A DNA stretch of 64,000 nt from Epiperipatus broadwayi (Eukaryota > Onychophora > Udeonychophora > Euonychophora > Peripatidae): positions 4,833,845 through 4,897,844 of the forward strand of contig JAQFVV010000027.1 in the NCBI GenBank assembly GCA_028023455.1. Reading direction: 5' to 3'. A program made the translations under genes and the position numbers. The notes beneath the pieces were generated by a model that was not told the DNA's origin, searched no databases, and saw only the letters and a list, made by a program, of their open reading frames with translations. Shown here piece after piece: positions 60,450 to 64,000 of this stretch; position 1 is the first letter of the stretch, and each line of letters begins with the position of its first letter.

Positions 60450-60650
60450 GGGAATTTGAACCCAGTCCTTCACAAATCCCTTTCATCATGCATTCCATCT
60501 TATACAATCATGACCCATGATCACATACATGGGGAAAAGATAAATGATCTCCAATATGCATATTTCATGCTAATCATGTGTATCGATTGTATAAGATGGA
60601 GTGCATGACTAAAGGGATTGTGAAAGTCTGGGTTCAAATCCTCTCTGATT
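60450..60650. mobile_element. Family A fold-back, ribozyme boxes lost
   Basis: Arms AGGGAATTTGAACCCAGTCC (about 60450) and GTCTGGGTTCAAATCCTCT (60627) are inverted. Only TTAGCATGAAATATGCATA of the minus hammerhead remains; the centre with CTGATGA is deleted. Confidence 0.6.
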
Positions 60651-60776
60651 ATATCTAGTTTAAAATTTAATACCAAACATGTATTTAAATATTAAATAAT
60701 AAAAAAACACATAAAAATATATTAGAAACAAGTTTTGTAATAACTATATAAACCAATCTGTAAATCACAAATATAT

Positions 60777-60872
60777 GTCAAGCGTTGGTAGCCGAGAGGT
60801 CAGCGCAGTCGCCTTGCAAGCAAGCAGTTGCTTGCAGACAGTTATCGCGGGTTCGCTTCCCGGCCGATGCTA
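60777..60872 (+). mobile_element. tRNA-derived SINE, best preserved copy
   Basis: GGTAGCCGAGAGGTCAGCGC (box A), GCCTTGCAAGCAAGCAGTTG, CGGGTTCGCTTCCCGG (box B within a good T-stem) and CCGATGCTATCACA. TCACAAATATAT (60765-60776) and TCACAAACATAT (60873-60884) may be the flanking duplication, although part of it resembles the SINE's own end. Confidence 0.8.
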
Positions 60873-60959
60873 TCACAAACATATTCACTTTTAAAAGGTT
60901 CACATTTACAACATATTATTACTCTGTTTATTTGGTAAAGTTTATGAAAAAACTTCAAC

Positions 60960-61735
60960 CACTTCCCTAATTCCATTCTCAGCTATTTTTTGTCAATGAA
61001 ACTGATAAATTTGCATTTCTTTAGAATGTCTTTGAGATAATCTGTATAAAATAAACGAATGTAACCACTATGGCATATACACGCATATTAAAATCGCGGA
61101 CTTTTAATTCATAATATTTTTTCTACAAATGTTATACTTGAAAGAAAGTATAATTATGAACGATTTATCAAATTACTTTAGTTCCTTTTAGAGATTTTAT
61201 CTGTGATTGAATATATGTAGATATTTTTATGTTGTGTGTGTGTGCATTAAATGTGTTAAATACTGAACATCGTTTCTTCAAATTTGATTTAGTTTTAATA
61301 TCCGTCAAATGTATTTCCTGTTTTCTCTTTACCTCCTTTCATTCAAATAGTCGGTCTGTTTGATGTGCGCTTCTTCTACAATACTCTTATTATTGTCTTC
61401 TCTTGGTAGCCATTTTGTCAGTGTTTATTTTCTCAGCTGTATGCAGAACCAACGGTGGTGTATTTCCTTAAAAATGAGCTCCCAGCGATTTTGTTTTCGG
61501 CAATTCATCCTCAAAAGTTTATACCATTAAAAAAAAAACCGAAAACATATATGTTAAACATAATCTAAAATTGGACATTATTTAGCGGGTTATAATAAAT
61601 AAGGCCTGTGAGTAAACGTGCGCGCACGCATGTATGGATACCCGGGCATACGTGTGTACGCATTAAACAAACTCATATACATTAATCGATACACATACAT
61701 CAACCGAAAAACTTGAACAATATAATGCGAATGAA
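60960..61735. other. Unassigned stretch, partly less AT-rich
   Basis: 61310-61520 has more C+G (GTCGGTCTGTTTGATGTGCG, GAGCTCCCAGCGATTTTG) and no repeat partner in the window. No ORF of note. Confidence 0.35.
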
Positions 61736-61738
61736 AAA

Positions 61739-61945
<207 letters not shown>

Positions 61946-62190
61946 CTAAATTGTATACATAAAGAAATGAATAAATAGAAATAAACAAATGATATGTTGA
62001 TAGTTATAAAAACAAAAACACCAAAATATAAAATTAGAAAGAAGTTAATACAAATACCTGTCAGCTGATAAAGATAAATGCTTAAATAATCGAATAATTT
62101 ATTATTCCGGTGTTCATATCAGGTTTGAAACTGCTATCAATATACGTTGAGATCTCAAATCTGGTATTACATAAGACTACATAGGGAAGT

Positions 62191-62397
62191 AAAATATATA
62201 TGTGCTTGGCGCACAGATAATAAAATTAGTGAAAGCAAATAATACTCTGCAATTTAATGAGCTGAACGCTTTCGGGAGGCTTTATGCTCCCCCAACTATA
62301 GTCATGAGCCTCCCGAAAGCGCTCAGCTCATTAAATTGCAGAGTATTATTTGCTTTCACTAATTTCATTATCTGTGCACAAAGCACATATATATTTT
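62191..62397. mobile_element. Palindrome D2, 91-bp arms, 16-bp target duplication
   Basis: ATAGGGAAGTAAAATA at 62181-62196 and 62398-62413 flanks it. Arms 62191-62281 and 62307-62397 are near-perfect complements around a 25-bp loop. Both arms end centrally in CTCCC-GAAA-GC followed by TCAGC-TC, where AGC/GCT can pair as stem III with a TC cleavage step, but no CTGANGA box is present. It shares CGAAAGCGCTYAGC with D1. The 70-codon ORF across it is an artefact of the palindrome. Confidence 0.85.
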
Positions 62398-62537
62398 ATA
62401 GGGAAGTAAAATAATAAAAAAATATATAGGTGTGTGGGGGGGGGGGGATAAAAATCGTTTAAATGTCTAAAATTAAAAAAGAAAAGAATATACAGCAAAA
62501 GAATTAAATCAAGATAAATATGCCATTATTATTTTTA

Positions 62538-63088
62538 ACTGAAACACAGGCTTATTATATACCTGTCTATATATATATGTAATATATAGGGTATATGAGC
62601 ACAGACTTTCACACGACCCACCACTCTCCACTCTATCTAATAACACTGATACACTTAAACACATATGTTGAAAAGATAAATAATCACCAATATATGTATT
62701 TCATGCTAAACCAGCAATGTGGGGGTTCAGATTGATTTTAGGTCAACATGGGTGTGACAAGAATCTCGGCGTCAGGGTGGCCTTTGAGCATTCCATCATC
62801 AGATTTTCAATTAGATGGACGGTTGAAGGGCTGGAGTGTGGAGTAGATTGAAGCCTGTCCATTAAAGTATGAGGATTGTCTATCTTAATATATATCTGAG
62901 CACTTATAGTATATATGTGTGGAGATGATAATCTGGACCAACTGATGATTGCTGGTTTAGCATGAAATACTCATATTGGTGATTATTTATCTTTTCAACA
63001 TATATGTGTTTAAGGGTATCAGTGTTATTAGATAGAGTGGAGAGTGGTGGGTCGTGTGAAAGTCTGTGCTCATATACCCTATATATTA
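62538..63088. mobile_element. Family A fold-back element with 14-bp target duplication
   Basis: CATTATTATTTTTA at 62524-62537 and 63089-63102 brackets it perfectly. The arms 62560-62715 and 62945-63088 are inverted copies; the centre (62716-62935) holds the segment seen in the copy at 1785-2140. The plus hammerhead 62937-62980 is present; the minus one lacks its CTGATGA side. Confidence 0.85.
62937..62980 (+). ncRNA. Family A hammerhead ribozyme
   Basis: ACCAA 62937-62941 pairs with TTGGT 62976-62980; CTGATGA 62942-62948; stem II TTGCT/AGCAT (base pair next to the core is T-T, the other four pair), loop GGTTT; GAAA 62964-62967; stem III AT/AT; H17 is A. Core complete, stem II slightly weakened. 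Confidence 0.65.
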
Positions 63089-63359
63089 CATTATTATTTT
63101 TATTAATTTCTCGTTTGTTTCTATATATATTTGATCTGTTCAAATCTACATCTTTTCCACATCAATGCAATAAAATTCTTTATTTTATCCACCCAACCAT
63201 TTCAAATGTAGTCTCTTATAATATTTTGGAGTCCATATTAAGTCTTCAACTATATCTATTTTTATTTCTTATAGAAATATGTTCAGTCAATCCATTAGGT
63301 CTTTTAATTCATTTATATATTTTTTTAATATTTCTTTAGTGTAATTTTGAATAGAAATC

Positions 63360-63815
63360 AGTACCTATATTACGTGAGAGTTGTGTAGAGAAAATTACAC
63401 TACGTAAATATTATTCATTACGTGAATAATCTACAGCCTAATGAATGACTAACAGAAATTATTAATATACTTCCACCAAGTGGATTGTGCCAATGTTGTG
63501 GGTGCAATAAGTTTGACGCTGTCAAATAAACTAGTAATTGGCTATCTCTATATACTGAACAACGATGAAGATATGTCTAAGAGATTATGATCTGAGCCAA
63601 CTCATGAGTGGTAGTTTAGCACAAAATGTATATCTTGGAGATCATACATTTCTCTTACATATCTGGTCATATGTTTATGATTACATTCTTTCACAAGGCA
63701 TTAAAAGCAGATAGTACCTACCTTGTGTGGAAGTGGCATAGTAAAAATCACACTACAGAAATATTATTCATTAAATGAATAATCTATAGTTTGATAAATG
63801 ACTAATAAAAATTAA
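63360..63815 (+). repeat. Family F retrozyme-like repeat, ~1.4 units
   Basis: Collinear with 590-1005: ATTATTCATTAAATGAATAATC, split by small changes, and ACAAGGCATTAAAAGCAGATAG occur in the same order. The degraded hammerhead at about 63597-63645 reads CTCATGA, a GTGG..TTTAGCAC stem, AAAA for GAAA. Present near both ends of the window, so the family is common in this genome. Confidence 0.55.
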
Positions 63816-64000
63816 ATATATATATATTGAAACAGTAAGATTCGTATTCGAATCTTAAGTTTCACCTTTTTCTGTCGTCTCTCACTGACCGGTCTATCCT
63901 GCCCAAATTTAAACTTTTTGGTATCGAATTGTGTGTGTAGCAATATTAAAATGTATAAATATATGTAGAATTCAGCATAAACATGCACACATTTCGATCT

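Noticed and set aside
60777-60872. Functional tRNA gene
   Set aside because: Box A and box B are good, but acceptor and anticodon stems do not close and sister copies show SINE tails and TSDs.
62202-62414. 70-codon frame
   Set aside because: It spans palindrome D2; similar frames arise on both strands of any palindrome.

Overview
The window looks like repeat-saturated intergenic or intronic DNA from a coleoid cephalopod, most likely an octopus. The reasons are its very high A+T content, dense tRNA-derived SINEs, (TA)n, GATA and GACA microsatellites, LINE and Ty3/gypsy debris, and many fold-back repeats. The species call is inference, because nothing could be searched. I found no host exon, tRNA, rRNA or CRISPR that I can support. 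Every coding trace is a broken mobile element.

The most striking content is a crowd of short mobile elements that carry hammerhead-ribozyme (HHR) cores, in at least three sequence families. Family A (about 1.8, 2.9, 14.1, 50.7, 51.3, 60.5 and 62.5 kb) has the canonical CTGATGA box, a 5-bp stem II and GAAA. Family B (about 2.5, 5.4, 10.4, 10.8, 20.1, 45.7 and 55.5 kb, with diverged relatives at 52.5, 54.2 and 54.6 kb) has a HHR with a GTC cleavage triplet and a palindromic stem III. Family F (0.47-1.0 kb and 63.4-63.8 kb) is tandem with a period near 322 bp. Most A and B copies are inverted repeats with two divergent HHRs either side of the centre. Many are flanked by perfect 11-16 bp direct repeats, as target-primed retrotransposition would leave. 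Two further near-perfect palindromes (59.6 and 62.2 kb) have 15-16 bp flanking duplications and a half-hammerhead motif. Two isolated hammerhead-like motifs (4.69 and 21.0 kb) look like Penelope-like element ends.

Layout: 0-11.4 kb holds SINEs and A/B/F elements plus a 1.1-kb fold-back. 11.7-12.7 kb holds two LINE 3' ends. 14-23 kb holds more fold-backs, a 69-bp tandem repeat and SINE-like pieces. 25.25-42.73 kb is one decayed, minus-strand Ty3/gypsy-type element with about 2.2-kb LTRs, broken pol domains, a nested second LTR/gag fragment and a pogo/Tigger-like MITE. 43.2-43.65 kb is a 46-bp satellite with CTCF-like motifs. 45-52 kb holds B and A elements, SINEs, a LINE end running into about 0.9 kb of GATA/GACA repeats. 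52-57.7 kb holds diverged B relatives, hairpins and a LINE RT fragment. A 500-bp assembly gap is followed by a 122-bp satellite that resembles a SINE turned into a tandem array. 59-64 kb holds palindromes, a SINE, a GATA array and further A and F elements.

These pieces do not form a pathway. The link between them is parasitic: LINE or Penelope-type machinery would be needed to move the SINEs and ribozyme elements, and no intact copy of either is present here.
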